From assembly GCA_937989875.1 (NCBI GenBank), contig CALKBO010000060.1, positions 16,423 to 80,422 on the forward strand: 64,000 nt of DNA, read 5' to 3'. This document shows positions 32,335-41,201 of this stretch, in pieces. A model generated the notes under the pieces. The model searched no databases, was not told where the DNA came from, and saw only the letters and a program-made list of their open reading frames with translations. Made by a program: the position numbers and the translations under genes. The DNA is from an uncultured Collinsella sp. (GTDB taxonomy: Bacteria; Actinomycetota; Coriobacteriia; Coriobacteriales; Coriobacteriaceae). Each line of letters begins with the position of its first letter. Position 1 is the first letter of the stretch.

Positions 32335-34662
32335 ATGGCGGATTCTCAGATCCATGTCGCGTTGGCGGGTAACCCCAACTGCGGCAAGACCACGCTTTTC
32401 AACCTGATCACCGGCGCCAACGGCTACGTTGGCAACTGGCCCGGCGTCACGGTTGAGAAAAAGGAGGCCAAGCTCCTAAGCGACAAGAACGTTACCATCA
32501 CGGACCTCCCTGGCATCTACTCGCTTTCCCCCTACAGCCCCGAGGAGCAGTGCTCGCGCGATTACCTCATGAGCGGCGAGCCCGATGTTGTCGTCCAAGT
32601 CGTCGATGCCACCAACCTCGAGCGTAACCTGTACCTGGCGCTTCAGGTTATCGAGACCGGCCTGCCCGTGGTCGTTGCCCTCAACATGGCCGACCTGGTC
32701 GAGAAGAACGGCGATAAGATCGACACGGACAAGCTTTCCAAGAAGCTCGGTTGCCCGGTCATGATGATCTCGGCTCTTAAGAACAAGGGCATCAAGGAGC
32801 TTTTCGAGCAAGTCAAGAAGTCCGCTGCTTCTAAGGGCCAGGTGCCGGAGCACAAGTTCGATTCCTCCATCGAGGACGTTCTGACGCACATCGAGAACAA
32901 CCTTCCGGCGAGCGTTCCCGCCAACAAGCGCCGCTACTACGCGGTCAAACTGTTTGAGCGTGATGCGGACGCCTGCAAGCTCATCAACCTCACCAAGGAG
33001 AAGGCCGCTCGCGTCGAAGAGCTGGTCGCTCAGTGCGAGCAGGACTGCGACGATGACGCCGAGTCCATCATCACCGGTGAGCGCTACGGCGTGATCGCAC
33101 ACATCATCGACGAGTGCCTCACCAAGGCCCCGGCCAAGATGAGCACCTCCGAGAAGATCGACCGTGTGGTTACCAACCGTATCCTGGGCCTGCCGATCTT
33201 TGTGGTCATCATGTTCTGTGTGTACTACATCGCCGTTTCCACCCTGGGCGGAACGGTGACCGACTTCACCAACGATCAGCTCTTTGGCACCGACGGTTGG
33301 TATGTGCTCGGTCAGGGCCGCGATGCTTACGATGAGGCTGTCGAGGCCGCGGGTGACGACGCCGACTCGGTCGACCCGGCACAGTACGGCCCCTATGTCC
33401 CGGGTATCACCACCATGGTGCACGACGCCCTCGTGGCGGGTGGCACCGAGGACGGTGGCCTGGTCGATTCGCTGGTCTGCGACGGTATCGTTGGCGGCCT
33501 GGGCGCCATCTTCGGCTTTGTGCCGCAGATGTTCCTGCTGTTCGTGATGCTGTCCTTCCTGGAGGACTGCGGCTACATGGCCCGCGTCGCCTTTATCATG
33601 GACCGCGTGTTCCGCCGCTTTGGCCTGTCCGGTAAGTCGTTCATCCCCATGCTCGTGTCCTCAGGCTGCGGCGTCCCCGGCGTCATGGCCACCAAGACCA
33701 TCGAGAACGAGAAGGACCGCCGCATGACGGTCATGACCACCACGTTCATCCCCTGCGGCGCCAAGCTGCCGATCATCGCCCTGCTCATGGGCTCCATCAT
33801 TGGCGATTCTTCCACCACGGCCGCATGGATCAGCCCGCTTTTCTACTTCCTGGGCGTCTTTGCCGTCATCGCCTCGGGCCTCATGCTCAAGAAGACCAAG
33901 CTCTTCGCCGGCCGTCCGACCCCGTTTGTCATGGAGCTTCCTGCCTACCACTTCCCGGCGATCCGCTCTTGGGCGCTGCACGTGTGGGAGCGCTGCTGGG
34001 CCTTTATCAAGAAGGCCGGCACGGTCATCTTTGCGTCCACCGTCGTCGTTTGGTTCCTCTCCAACTTTGGTAGCTATAACGGTTCCTTTGGCTTCCTGCC
34101 TGCGATGGACGGCATCCCCGAGGAGTTTATGGACTACTCCGTGCTTGCCATGCTGGGCAACCTGGTCGCTTGGATCTTCGCCCCGCTCGGCTTTAGCACC
34201 TGGCAGGCCACCGCGCTGACTGTCTCTGGCCTCGTCGCCAAGGAGAACGTCGTCGCCACCGCCGGCTCGCTGCTGTCCGTCGCCGACGCGGGCGAGACCG
34301 ACCCGAGCCTGTGGACCGCGTTTGCCGGTATGTTCCCCACCATGGGCGCTTGCGTTGCCTTCGGCGCCTTCAACCTGCTGTGCGCTCCGTGCTTTGCCGC
34401 CATTGGCACCATCCGCAACCAGATGGATTCCGGCAAGTGGACTGCGATCGCCATCGGTTACGAGTGCGCCTTCGCTTGGGTGATCGGCCTGTTCATCAAC
34501 CAGTTCTACAACTTGCTTGTTCTTGGACAGTTTGGTATCTGGACGATTGTGGCCATCGTGCTGCTAGTTGCGATGCTCTTCCAGATCTTCCGTCCCATGC
34601 CCAAGCATGTCTGGACCGACGAGGACGAGACCAACACTGCCTCCGCCGCAGTTTCCGCGTAA
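32335..34662 (+). CDS. feoB: Ferrous iron transporter FeoB
   Basis: Membrane GTPase transporter for Fe(II), 775 residues, full length. The N-terminal G domain has G1 GNPNCGKTT (residues 12-20), G3 DLPGIYSLSPYS and G4 NMAD. A helical guanine-dissociation-inhibitor domain follows (about 165-270). The membrane part starts near residue 285 with the two Gate repeats, containing EDCGYMARVAFIMDR and SSGCGVPGVMATKT, and later LVAKENVVAT. The inter-helix insert around 330-380 is acidic. ATG 32335 follows AAGGATTGA. It is the key transporter of the feo cluster, with two feoA genes before it and a small Cys-rich membrane protein after it. Confidence 0.96.
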   Translation: MADSQIHVALAGNPNCGKTTLFNLITGANGYVGNWPGVTVEKKEAKLLSDKNVTITDLPGIYSLSPYSPEEQCSRDYLMSGEPDVVVQVVDATNLERNLYLALQVIETGLPVVVALNMADLVEKNGDKIDTDKLSKKLGCPVMMISALKNKGIKELFEQVKKSAASKGQVPEHKFDSSIEDVLTHIENNLPASVPANKRRYYAVKLFERDADACKLINLTKEKAARVEELVAQCEQDCDDDAESIITGERYGVIAHIIDECLTKAPAKMSTSEKIDRVVTNRILGLPIFVVIMFCVYYIAVSTLGGTVTDFTNDQLFGTDGWYVLGQGRDAYDEAVEAAGDDADSVDPAQYGPYVPGITTMVHDALVAGGTEDGGLVDSLVCDGIVGGLGAIFGFVPQMFLLFVMLSFLEDCGYMARVAFIMDRVFRRFGLSGKSFIPMLVSSGCGVPGVMATKTIENEKDRRMTVMTTTFIPCGAKLPIIALLMGSIIGDSSTTAAWISPLFYFLGVFAVIASGLMLKKTKLFAGRPTPFVMELPAYHFPAIRSWALHVWERCWAFIKKAGTVIFASTVVVWFLSNFGSYNGSFGFLPAMDGIPEEFMDYSVLAMLGNLVAWIFAPLGFSTWQATALTVSGLVAKENVVATAGSLLSVADAGETDPSLWTAFAGMFPTMGACVAFGAFNLLCAPCFAAIGTIRNQMDSGKWTAIAIGYECAFAWVIGLFINQFYNLLVLGQFGIWTIVAIVLLVAMLFQIFRPMPKHVWTDEDETNTASAAVSA

Positions 34663-34690
34663 GTCCGAATAAGGATTAGCCCCTTTCCAC

Positions 34691-34726
34691 GAGCCCGGGT
34701 GTCCCAGCGACACTCGGGCTTTTTGG
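34691..34726 (+). terminator. Terminator after feoB
   Basis: Stem GAGCCCGGGTGTC (34691-34703) with GACACTCGGGCTT (34709-34721), five-base loop, then TTTGG. Confidence 0.75.
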
Positions 34727-34760
34727 TAGGGGAGATGTGGCGTTTCCGCAGATAAAACCG

Positions 34761-34787
34761 ACCAAAATAAACCTGTCCCTTTTTGGT
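34761..34787. repeat. Short stem-loop with CCTGTCCC core
   Basis: ACCAAAA (34761-34767) and TTTTTGGT (34780-34787) flank AACCTGTCCC. The reverse complement of the core, GGGACAGG, recurs in the hairpin at 62220-62252. Confidence 0.4.
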
Positions 34788-34837
34788 AGGTGGAGAATGG
34801 GGTAAAGTAAGTGATGGTTAACTAGAGGAGGCTTGCT

Positions 34838-35038
34838 ATGGCACCTATCGATATTGTTGTACTGGCTGTTATCGGTATTGCGTTTGTCGCCGTGTGCGTG
34901 CGCATCTACCGCAAGGGCACCTGCGCCGACTGCGCTCAGGGTGGCGTTTGCACGGGGCATTGCTCCAACAAAAAGACGTGCGCCGCACTTAAGGGCGTAG
35001 ACAAAATCGCCGAAGACTTGGGCCGCGGTATCAAATAA
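34838..35038 (+). CDS. FeoB-associated Cys-rich membrane protein
   Basis: 66 residues: one N-terminal membrane helix (IDIVVLAVIGIAFVAVCVRI), then a cytoplasmic-looking tail with six cysteines in the pattern CADC...GGVCTGHC...KTC. Small proteins of this kind are encoded next to feoB in many Firmicutes and Actinobacteria and are thought to assist FeoB or bind iron; the exact role is unknown. AGAGGAGG precedes ATG 34838. It has its own short leader after the feoB terminator, so it may be read from a separate promoter. Confidence 0.8.
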   Translation: MAPIDIVVLAVIGIAFVAVCVRIYRKGTCADCAQGGVCTGHCSNKKTCAALKGVDKIAEDLGRGIK

Positions 35039-35050
35039 GGTCCAGATATC

Positions 35051-35090
35051 CAAGCGCCTCGCGAGCATCCATTCGCGGGGCGCTTTGCGC
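35051..35090 (+). terminator. Terminator after the Cys-rich protein
   Basis: AAGCGCCTCGCGAG pairs with TCGCGGGGCGCTT across a short loop (about 35051-35083), followed by TGCGCATTT. Confidence 0.6.
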
Positions 35091-35182
35091 ATTTGAGGGA
35101 GAGCGCGGCGAGTTGTAGAGTGATTTTGGGGTATCGTTACCTGTACTGTTAATTGGCAACTTATCTATAACGGAGTATCCCC

Positions 35183-36262
35183 ATGAGCGCTCGCGTAACC
35201 ATGAAGGACATAGCCGCCGAGCTTGGCGTTTCCATCAATACCGTGCACAAGGCCCTGACGGGTAAGGCCGGCGTGAGCGAATCCGTGCGCTCCAAGGTGA
35301 ATGCTAAGGCCGAGGCCATGGGTTACCATCGCAATACGAGTGCCTCGAGCCTGCGCCGCAAGGATATCAACCTGGTGTTTTGCCTGCCCCGCGCATCGCG
35401 CGAGGGAGCGTACTTTTTCCGTTACCTGTGGGAAGGCTGCAATCGCTTTGAGCAAGAGGTCATCGACCAGGGCATTACCGTTGAACGCGTTGAATTTGGC
35501 GTGGGCGGCTACGCTGATGCACTCGAGCAAATCGACGAGCGTCTGCAGGTGGGCGAGAAGATTGATGGCTTGCTCGCCTATGCGCCGGGCGACGATCGTG
35601 CGACTGAGCTTTTGGGGCAGATCGCCGAGGCAGGCGTGACGATTGAGCTCGTTGACGGCGACCGCCCTCACCTCGATCGTCTGGGCGCTAGTTTGGCCGA
35701 CTACTCCACGGCGGGTAGCCTGATGGCCGAGCAGGCAGCCAACCTGGTTCACGCTTCTGGGACCGATACCCGCGTGCTTTTATTGGCGGGCGACCCCTAT
35801 ACCGACTCGCACTATTTGACCGCTCGCGCCTTCCACAATTACCTTCGCGAGCACAATGTTCCCTGGCAGGTCGAGGATCTGACCGGTGCTCATGCCCAGG
35901 TCAAGCAGCTCGAGCACGAGCTCAACCAGCGTCTAAAGTCATCGGAAGCCCCCGAGTTGATCTGCAGCGTGTTCGCCGTGGGCTCTGAGCTGATTGCCGA
36001 TGCGCTTGTCTCGGCTAACAAGGCCGGCGAAGTAATGGTGATTGGCAACGACCTGTTCCCAGAAAGTGCGCTGGCTTTGCGTCGGGGCATCTTTACCAAC
36101 ATCGTCTACAAGGACCCGGTGAGTCTGGCATATCGTGGCGCCAAGACCTTAGGCGATTACCTGCTGTGGGGAAAGACGCCGGCGGAGCCTGTGCAAAAGG
36201 GGGCTGTTGAGATGGTGTTTGCCAGCAACGTCGATCGTTACTGCGAGCTCGCCGGAATCTAA
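35183..36262 (+). CDS. LacI-family regulator of the galacturonate genes
   Basis: 359 residues. The helix-turn-helix is VTMKDIAAELGVSINTVHKAL; the recognition helix reads INTVHKAL rather than the more usual PATVSRVL. The sugar-binding domain follows from DINLVFCLPRASREGAYFF onward and contains FAVGSELIADALVSANKAGE. It lies upstream of uxaC in the same direction with its own terminator. Two near-identical AGGTGAACGTTCACCT operators lie between it and uxaC. Control of the uxa genes by this protein is inferred from position; the ligand may be a hexuronate or tagaturonate. Confidence 0.85.
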   Translation: MSARVTMKDIAAELGVSINTVHKALTGKAGVSESVRSKVNAKAEAMGYHRNTSASSLRRKDINLVFCLPRASREGAYFFRYLWEGCNRFEQEVIDQGITVERVEFGVGGYADALEQIDERLQVGEKIDGLLAYAPGDDRATELLGQIAEAGVTIELVDGDRPHLDRLGASLADYSTAGSLMAEQAANLVHASGTDTRVLLLAGDPYTDSHYLTARAFHNYLREHNVPWQVEDLTGAHAQVKQLEHELNQRLKSSEAPELICSVFAVGSELIADALVSANKAGEVMVIGNDLFPESALALRRGIFTNIVYKDPVSLAYRGAKTLGDYLLWGKTPAEPVQKGAVEMVFASNVDRYCELAGI

Positions 36263-36324
36263 TGCGTTTAGGGAGTTCCCTACTTGCCGCGTACTTTTTG
36301 GCTGGGGATTGAAAAATTGTTTCG

Positions 36325-36366
36325 AAGGCCGCTGATGGCGAATCTGCCGTCAGTGGCCTTTCTTTG
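36325..36366 (+). terminator. Terminator after the LacI regulator
   Basis: Stem AAGGCCGCTGATGG (36325-36338) with CCGTCAGTGGCCTT (36347-36360) followed by TCTTTG. Confidence 0.75.
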
Positions 36367-36440
36367 TGCCGATCCAACGCAGGGTCCATGGCTCGGCAAC
36401 CGTTAAGCGGTCAAAACCTACCGTTCGCCCCATGATGGTT

Positions 36441-36494
36441 AGGTGAACGTTCACCTTGTAACGCATTTTGCACTAAGATGGTGAACGTTCACCT
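36441..36494 (+). promoter_or_regulatory. uxaC promoter and two GTGAACGTTCAC operators
   Basis: Operator 1 AGGTGAACGTTCACCT is a perfect 16-bp palindrome at 36441-36456; operator 2 TGGTGAACGTTCACCT is at 36479-36494; centres are 38 bp apart. The promoter lies between and within them: -35 TTCACC (36451-36456, part of operator 1), exactly 17 bp, then -10 TAAGAT (36474-36479) touching operator 2. Binding would block RNA polymerase directly. Confidence 0.8.
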
Positions 36495-36546
36495 AGAGGA
36501 TGACGAGCGTATTGTGCGCCCGCCTTGCCAGCAAAGGGGCTGTTTG

Positions 36547-37974
36547 ATGAAAAACTTTATGGACGATCAGGATTTCCTGCTGAGCACTAAGACCGGCGAG
36601 GAGCTGTTCCACAACTTTGCCGAGGACATGCCCATCGTCGACTATCACTGCCACATTTCTCCCAAGGAGATTTGGGAGGACAAGCGTTTCGAGAACATCA
36701 CCGAGGTTTGGCTGGGCGGCGACCACTACAAGTGGCGCCTGATGCGTGCCAACGGCGTCGACGAGCGTTTTATCACTGGCGACGCCCCTGCTCGCGAGAA
36801 GTTCCAAAAGTGGGCCGAGACCCTGGGTCGCTGCGTTGGCAACCCCGTCTTTGAGTGGAGCCACCTGGAGCTTAAGCGCTACTTTGGCTACGAGGGCGTC
36901 CTCAATGGCAAGACTGCCCAGGAGGTCTGGGACCTTGCCAACGCCAAGCTCGCCGAGGCCAGCTTTACCTGCCGCAACCTGATCAAGCAGTCCAACGTCC
37001 GCATGATCTGCACTACCGACGACCCCGCCGACAGCTTTGAGTGGCACAAGAAGATTGCCGCCGATGACAGTTTTGACGTTCAGGTCGTTCCCGCCATGCG
37101 CCCCGACGCCGCTCTGCGCATCGAGCGCGGCCAGGAGTTCGCCGACTACTGCAAGCACCTTTCCGAGGTTGCCGGCATTGAGGTCAGCGACTTTGAGGGC
37201 ATGAAGTCCGCCATCTCCAAGCGCTACGATGTTGCCCACGAGCTGGGCTGCCGCGCCTCCGACCACGCACTCGACTACGTTATGTATGTCCCGGCTACCG
37301 CCGATGAGATTGAGGCCATCTTTGCCAAGGGCCTGGCTGCCGAGCCGCTCACCGAGGAAGAGGTCCTCAAGTACAAGACCGCCTTTATGCAGTTTGTCGC
37401 CGGCGAGTATGTCCGCCTGGGCTGGGCCATGCAACTGCACTTTGGCTGCAAGCGCGACAACAACCGCGCCATGTTTGCCAAGCTCGGCCCCGATACCGGT
37501 TATGACTGCATCTCCAACTACACGCCGTCCGACCAGCTCGCCGATTTCCTCAACTCCATCCAGGAGACCTGCGGCTTGCCCAAGACCATCCTGTACAGCT
37601 TGAATCCCATCGACAACACCATGATCGATACCGTGATGGGCTGTTTCCAGGAGGCTCCGACTGCCGGTAAGATCCAGAACGGTTCCGCCTGGTGGTTCAA
37701 CGACAACGAGGTCGGTATGCGCGAGCAGCTCACGGCTCTGGCCAACGAGGGCGTCCTGGGCAACTTTGTCGGCATGCTCACCGACTCCCGCTCCTTCCTG
37801 TCCTATCCGCGCCACGAGTATTTCCGTCGCGTGCTGTGCAGCGTGATCGGCGAGTGGGTTGAGCAGGGCAAGTATCCGGCCGACATGGAGCTGCTGGGCA
37901 CCATCGTGCGCGATATCAGCTACAACAATTCCGTTCGCTATTTTGGCTTCGATCTGGGCACCGTCGAGGCATAG
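36547..37974 (+). CDS. uxaC: Glucuronate/galacturonate isomerase UxaC
   Basis: Isomerizes D-galacturonate to D-tagaturonate (and glucuronate to fructuronate), the entry step of hexuronate use. 475 residues, full length for this amidohydrolase-fold enzyme. Metal ligands are in MPIVDYHCHISPKEIWED. Other family blocks: RLMRANGVDERFITG, MICTTDDPADSFEWH and GMLTDSRSFLSYPRHEYFRR. ATG 36547 has AAAGGGG upstream and is preferred to the start at 36478, which overlaps the operator and -10. First gene of the uxaC-symporter-uxaB-uxaA run. Confidence 0.95.
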   Translation: MKNFMDDQDFLLSTKTGEELFHNFAEDMPIVDYHCHISPKEIWEDKRFENITEVWLGGDHYKWRLMRANGVDERFITGDAPAREKFQKWAETLGRCVGNPVFEWSHLELKRYFGYEGVLNGKTAQEVWDLANAKLAEASFTCRNLIKQSNVRMICTTDDPADSFEWHKKIAADDSFDVQVVPAMRPDAALRIERGQEFADYCKHLSEVAGIEVSDFEGMKSAISKRYDVAHELGCRASDHALDYVMYVPATADEIEAIFAKGLAAEPLTEEEVLKYKTAFMQFVAGEYVRLGWAMQLHFGCKRDNNRAMFAKLGPDTGYDCISNYTPSDQLADFLNSIQETCGLPKTILYSLNPIDNTMIDTVMGCFQEAPTAGKIQNGSAWWFNDNEVGMREQLTALANEGVLGNFVGMLTDSRSFLSYPRHEYFRRVLCSVIGEWVEQGKYPADMELLGTIVRDISYNNSVRYFGFDLGTVEA

Positions 37975-38024
37975 ATCTGTATGTGCTCCGATTGGTGAAA
38001 TCGGTTGCAAAGGGGAGGGACCAT

Positions 38025-39530
38025 ATGGGAACAGGGCAACAGAAAAACGAGCAGATCGCGTCTGCTCAGGCGGATTCGAGATCTATGCAGAGCTCGCAGG
38101 ATATCAAGCTGAGCTGGCGTGAGAAAATCTGCTATGGCTTTGGCGATTTGGGCAATGGATTCATGTTCGATCTTGGTCAAGCCTATCTGACCAAGTTCTA
38201 CACTGACATCTGTCTGATTTCGCCGGGCGTAGTGAGCCTGATTTTCGCCGTCACCAAGATTTTCGATGCGTTCATGGACCCGATTGCCGGTGCATTCGTC
38301 GACGGTAGAAAGAAGATTGGCAAGCACGGTCGGTTTCGTCCGGTCATGATGGTTTCGGCCGTGATCCTTGCCGTTCTAACCGTGGTGACCTTCACTGCGC
38401 CCGATATTCCCATGGCAGGTAAAATTGCCTATGCGCTGATAACTTACATGATCTGGGGCGTCGTATACAGCTTCACCAACGTGCCGTACGGATCTCTGGC
38501 CACGGTAATGACGCGTGACGTCGATGACCGCGCGCACATGGCGTCAACGCGCCAGGCCGGTTCGCTTTGCGCACAGCTCATCACGGGCGTAGCGTTCATC
38601 CCATTGGTCCTGTTCTTTGCGGGTGGCGACACGCTCGACGGCAATCCGCACGGCTATACGATTGCAGCTGTCGTCATGGGACTGTGTGGCATCGCCGGAT
38701 TCGCCATCTGCTTTTTGGGAACGCGCGAGCATATCCGTATCGATCGACAGGCCGAGGAGAAGGCTGCGGGAAAGGCCGGCAAGAAGTCGAGCGCATTCAG
38801 CACGTATTTCAAGGTCGTTTTCACCAACAAGAACCTGGGAGCAGTTATCCTGCTTACGCTGTTTACCATCTCGGCCATGAATACCAACAACACCATGATG
38901 GTGTATTTCTGCCAGTACAACCTGGGTAACATCGCGTTGCAGCCCATTGTCAACGGCATCATGATCGGAACGTCGGTTGTCGCCATTCTCGCCATCCCGA
39001 CGCTCGTCAAGCATTTTGGCAAGAAGCGCACGTGCGTCGCCTGTTTTATCGTCGGCGCTGTGGCAAACGGCCTCAACTTCATCCTGCCGACCAATACCGT
39101 GACGTTCATCATCTTCGTCACCATCGGCTACGTCGCGCTTGCCATCCCCAACGGTATCACCTGGAACCTGGTTTCCGATGTTATCGATTACGGTGAATGG
39201 CACACGGGAATCCGCAAGGAGGGTACGACCTACGCCGCGTTCAACTTTTCTCGTAAGCTTGCGCAATCCCTTGCTGCGATCATTTCTGGCGGCATCCTTG
39301 CCCTTACCGGATATGTGGCAAATAAGCCCCAGACGGCCGCCACGCTGCTTGGCATCAAGGGCGCTCTGACGATTTATCCCGCTTGCGCCCTTCTGGTGGC
39401 AGCCTTGATCATCTTCGCTCTCTACGTCATTACCGAGAAGAAGTTCAATTCCATTTCCAACGACCTGTCGAATGGTCGCTGGGAGCGCGGCAAGATCGGC
39501 GAGAGCACTATCGAGACGATCGATAAATAG
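38025..39530 (+). CDS. GPH-family sugar:cation symporter, probably hexuronate
   Basis: 501-residue transporter of the glycoside-pentoside-hexuronide family, about twelve helices. Typical opening: LSWREKICYGFGDLGNGFMF after a 33-residue hydrophilic leader, then KIFDAFMDPIAGAFVDGRKK with the family D-P-x-x-G signature, and KHGRFRPVM. The late segment SDVIDYGEWHTGIRKEGTTYA is also diagnostic of the family. ATG 38025 follows AAGGGGAGGG. Lying between uxaC and uxaB, it most likely imports galacturonate or glucuronate, or oligomers of them (inference). Confidence 0.88.
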   Translation: MGTGQQKNEQIASAQADSRSMQSSQDIKLSWREKICYGFGDLGNGFMFDLGQAYLTKFYTDICLISPGVVSLIFAVTKIFDAFMDPIAGAFVDGRKKIGKHGRFRPVMMVSAVILAVLTVVTFTAPDIPMAGKIAYALITYMIWGVVYSFTNVPYGSLATVMTRDVDDRAHMASTRQAGSLCAQLITGVAFIPLVLFFAGGDTLDGNPHGYTIAAVVMGLCGIAGFAICFLGTREHIRIDRQAEEKAAGKAGKKSSAFSTYFKVVFTNKNLGAVILLTLFTISAMNTNNTMMVYFCQYNLGNIALQPIVNGIMIGTSVVAILAIPTLVKHFGKKRTCVACFIVGAVANGLNFILPTNTVTFIIFVTIGYVALAIPNGITWNLVSDVIDYGEWHTGIRKEGTTYAAFNFSRKLAQSLAAIISGGILALTGYVANKPQTAATLLGIKGALTIYPACALLVAALIIFALYVITEKKFNSISNDLSNGRWERGKIGESTIETIDK

Positions 39531-39608
39531 CCCCGCTGCTTGAAAAATCATGAATGCAACCCGGTGCGGCGATGCCGTACCGGGACTTGAGTTGAGAGGA
39601 AAACCTCT

Positions 39609-41123
39609 ATGAATAACATCAGCTACGAGACGCTCGAGAAGATCGGCTACGAGGGCTACGTGCTGCCCAAGGACGCCCCCGAGAAGGTCCTGCAGTTTGG
39701 CGAGGGCAATTTCCTGCGCGCCTTCGTCGATCGTTTCTTCGATATGGGCAACGAGGCCACCGGTTGGAACGGCAAGGTCGTCATGGTGCAGCCCATCAGC
39801 GGCGCCTTCGATTTCGCCGATGGTATCAATGCCCAGGATGGCCTGTACACCGTACTGGTGCGCGGCAAGGAGAACGGTGACACGGTTGACGATTCCCGCG
39901 TGATCAGCGCCTGCAGCCGTTGCCTCAATCCGTATCGCGAGGCTGACTACCGTGCCATGATGGAGGTCGCCGTTTCCGACGACCTGGAGATTATCGTCTC
40001 CAACACCACCGAGGCCGGTATCGCCTACGATCCGTCCTGCAAGGCCGACGACATGCCCCCCGCGAGCTTCCCTGCCAAGCTTGCCCAGGTGCTCCATGCC
40101 CGCTGGGCTGCCGGCAAGCCGGGCGTCATCGTGCTCGCCTGCGAGCTCATCGACCATAACGGCGAGGAGCTGCTGCGCATTATGAACCAGTACGTGAGCG
40201 ACTGGGGCTGGGAGGACGAGTTTTCGCAGTGGATGGCCAACGACTGCACCGTCTGCACCACGCTCGTCGACACCATCGTTCCGGGTCGCATCCGCGATCC
40301 CAAGGAGGCCGCTGCCGTGGCCGAGCGCTTGGGCTATGAGGATCCGTTCTTGGCCGTGCGCGAGCCCTTCCAGATGTGGGGCATCCAGGGTGACGAGTCG
40401 CTCAAGGAGCGTCTGCCCTTCGTGAAGGCCGGTCTGCCGGGTGTCTTTGTGACCCCCGACGTCACCCCGTACAAGAAGCGCAAGGTCCGCATCCTCAACG
40501 GCGCCCACACCGCCTTTGTTCCGGGTTCCTGGGTTGCCGGCTTTGATATCGTGCGCGACTGCATGCACGACGAGACTGTTCGTGGCTTCATGAACACCAT
40601 GCTCTACGACGAGGTCATTCCGACGCTTGCCGCCGACCTGGATGTCGAGGACTGCAAGGCCTTTGCTGCCGCTGTTGAGAACCGCTTCGACAACCCGTTT
40701 ATCGACCACGCGCTGCTCTCCATCTGCCTCAACTCCACGGCTAAGTGGCGTGCCCGCGACCTGCCTACGCTCAAGGACTACGCTGCCGAGACCGGCAACC
40801 TGCCCAAGTGCCTGGCGACGAGCCTGGCCACGCTCATCTCCTTCTACACGCAGGAGCTCGTGTCCCGCGAGGGCGACGGCCTGCACCTGCGTCGCTCCGA
40901 CGGCACCGAGTACACCGCTCAGGACGACGCCTTTGTGCTCGACTTCTACGCTGCTCACGCCGGCGCCGACGACGCCGAGCTGGTGCACGATGTGCTCTCC
41001 AACGAGCAAATGTGGGGCGAGGATCTTACGCAGATCGCCGGCCTGGAGGAGTTTGTCGTCAACGCTCTCGCCGTCGTGCGCTCCGAGGGCGTCAAGCAGG
41101 CGTTCGCGAACGCTCAGGCCTAA
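39609..41123 (+). CDS. uxaB: Tagaturonate reductase (altronate oxidoreductase) UxaB
   Basis: NADH-dependent enzyme of the mannitol dehydrogenase family that reduces D-tagaturonate to D-altronate. 504 residues. The N-terminal block KVLQFGEGNFLRAFVDRFF is the characteristic modified nucleotide-binding start of UxaB. Catalytic lysine region: PYKKRKVRILNGAHTAFVP. UxaB rather than fructuronate reductase UxuB is favoured by these motifs and by the adjacent altronate dehydratase. GAGAGGAAAA precedes ATG 39609. A small CCCGGTGCGG hairpin lies in the 78-bp gap after the symporter gene. Confidence 0.92.
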   Translation: MNNISYETLEKIGYEGYVLPKDAPEKVLQFGEGNFLRAFVDRFFDMGNEATGWNGKVVMVQPISGAFDFADGINAQDGLYTVLVRGKENGDTVDDSRVISACSRCLNPYREADYRAMMEVAVSDDLEIIVSNTTEAGIAYDPSCKADDMPPASFPAKLAQVLHARWAAGKPGVIVLACELIDHNGEELLRIMNQYVSDWGWEDEFSQWMANDCTVCTTLVDTIVPGRIRDPKEAAAVAERLGYEDPFLAVREPFQMWGIQGDESLKERLPFVKAGLPGVFVTPDVTPYKKRKVRILNGAHTAFVPGSWVAGFDIVRDCMHDETVRGFMNTMLYDEVIPTLAADLDVEDCKAFAAAVENRFDNPFIDHALLSICLNSTAKWRARDLPTLKDYAAETGNLPKCLATSLATLISFYTQELVSREGDGLHLRRSDGTEYTAQDDAFVLDFYAAHAGADDAELVHDVLSNEQMWGEDLTQIAGLEEFVVNALAVVRSEGVKQAFANAQA

Positions 41124-41133
41124 ATCCTTCTGT

Positions 41134-41159
41134 ACGCCCGCCGGGTAACTGGCGGGCGT
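41134..41159. other. Hairpin between uxaB and uxaA
   Basis: ACGCCCGCC (41134-41142) pairs with GGCGGGCGT (41151-41159). No T run follows, so it is probably an intercistronic mRNA stem rather than a terminator. Confidence 0.5.
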
Positions 41160-41201
41160 CACTCGACTTCTGCTCAACCTGTAGGGTTAGGACTCTTTGT
41201 A

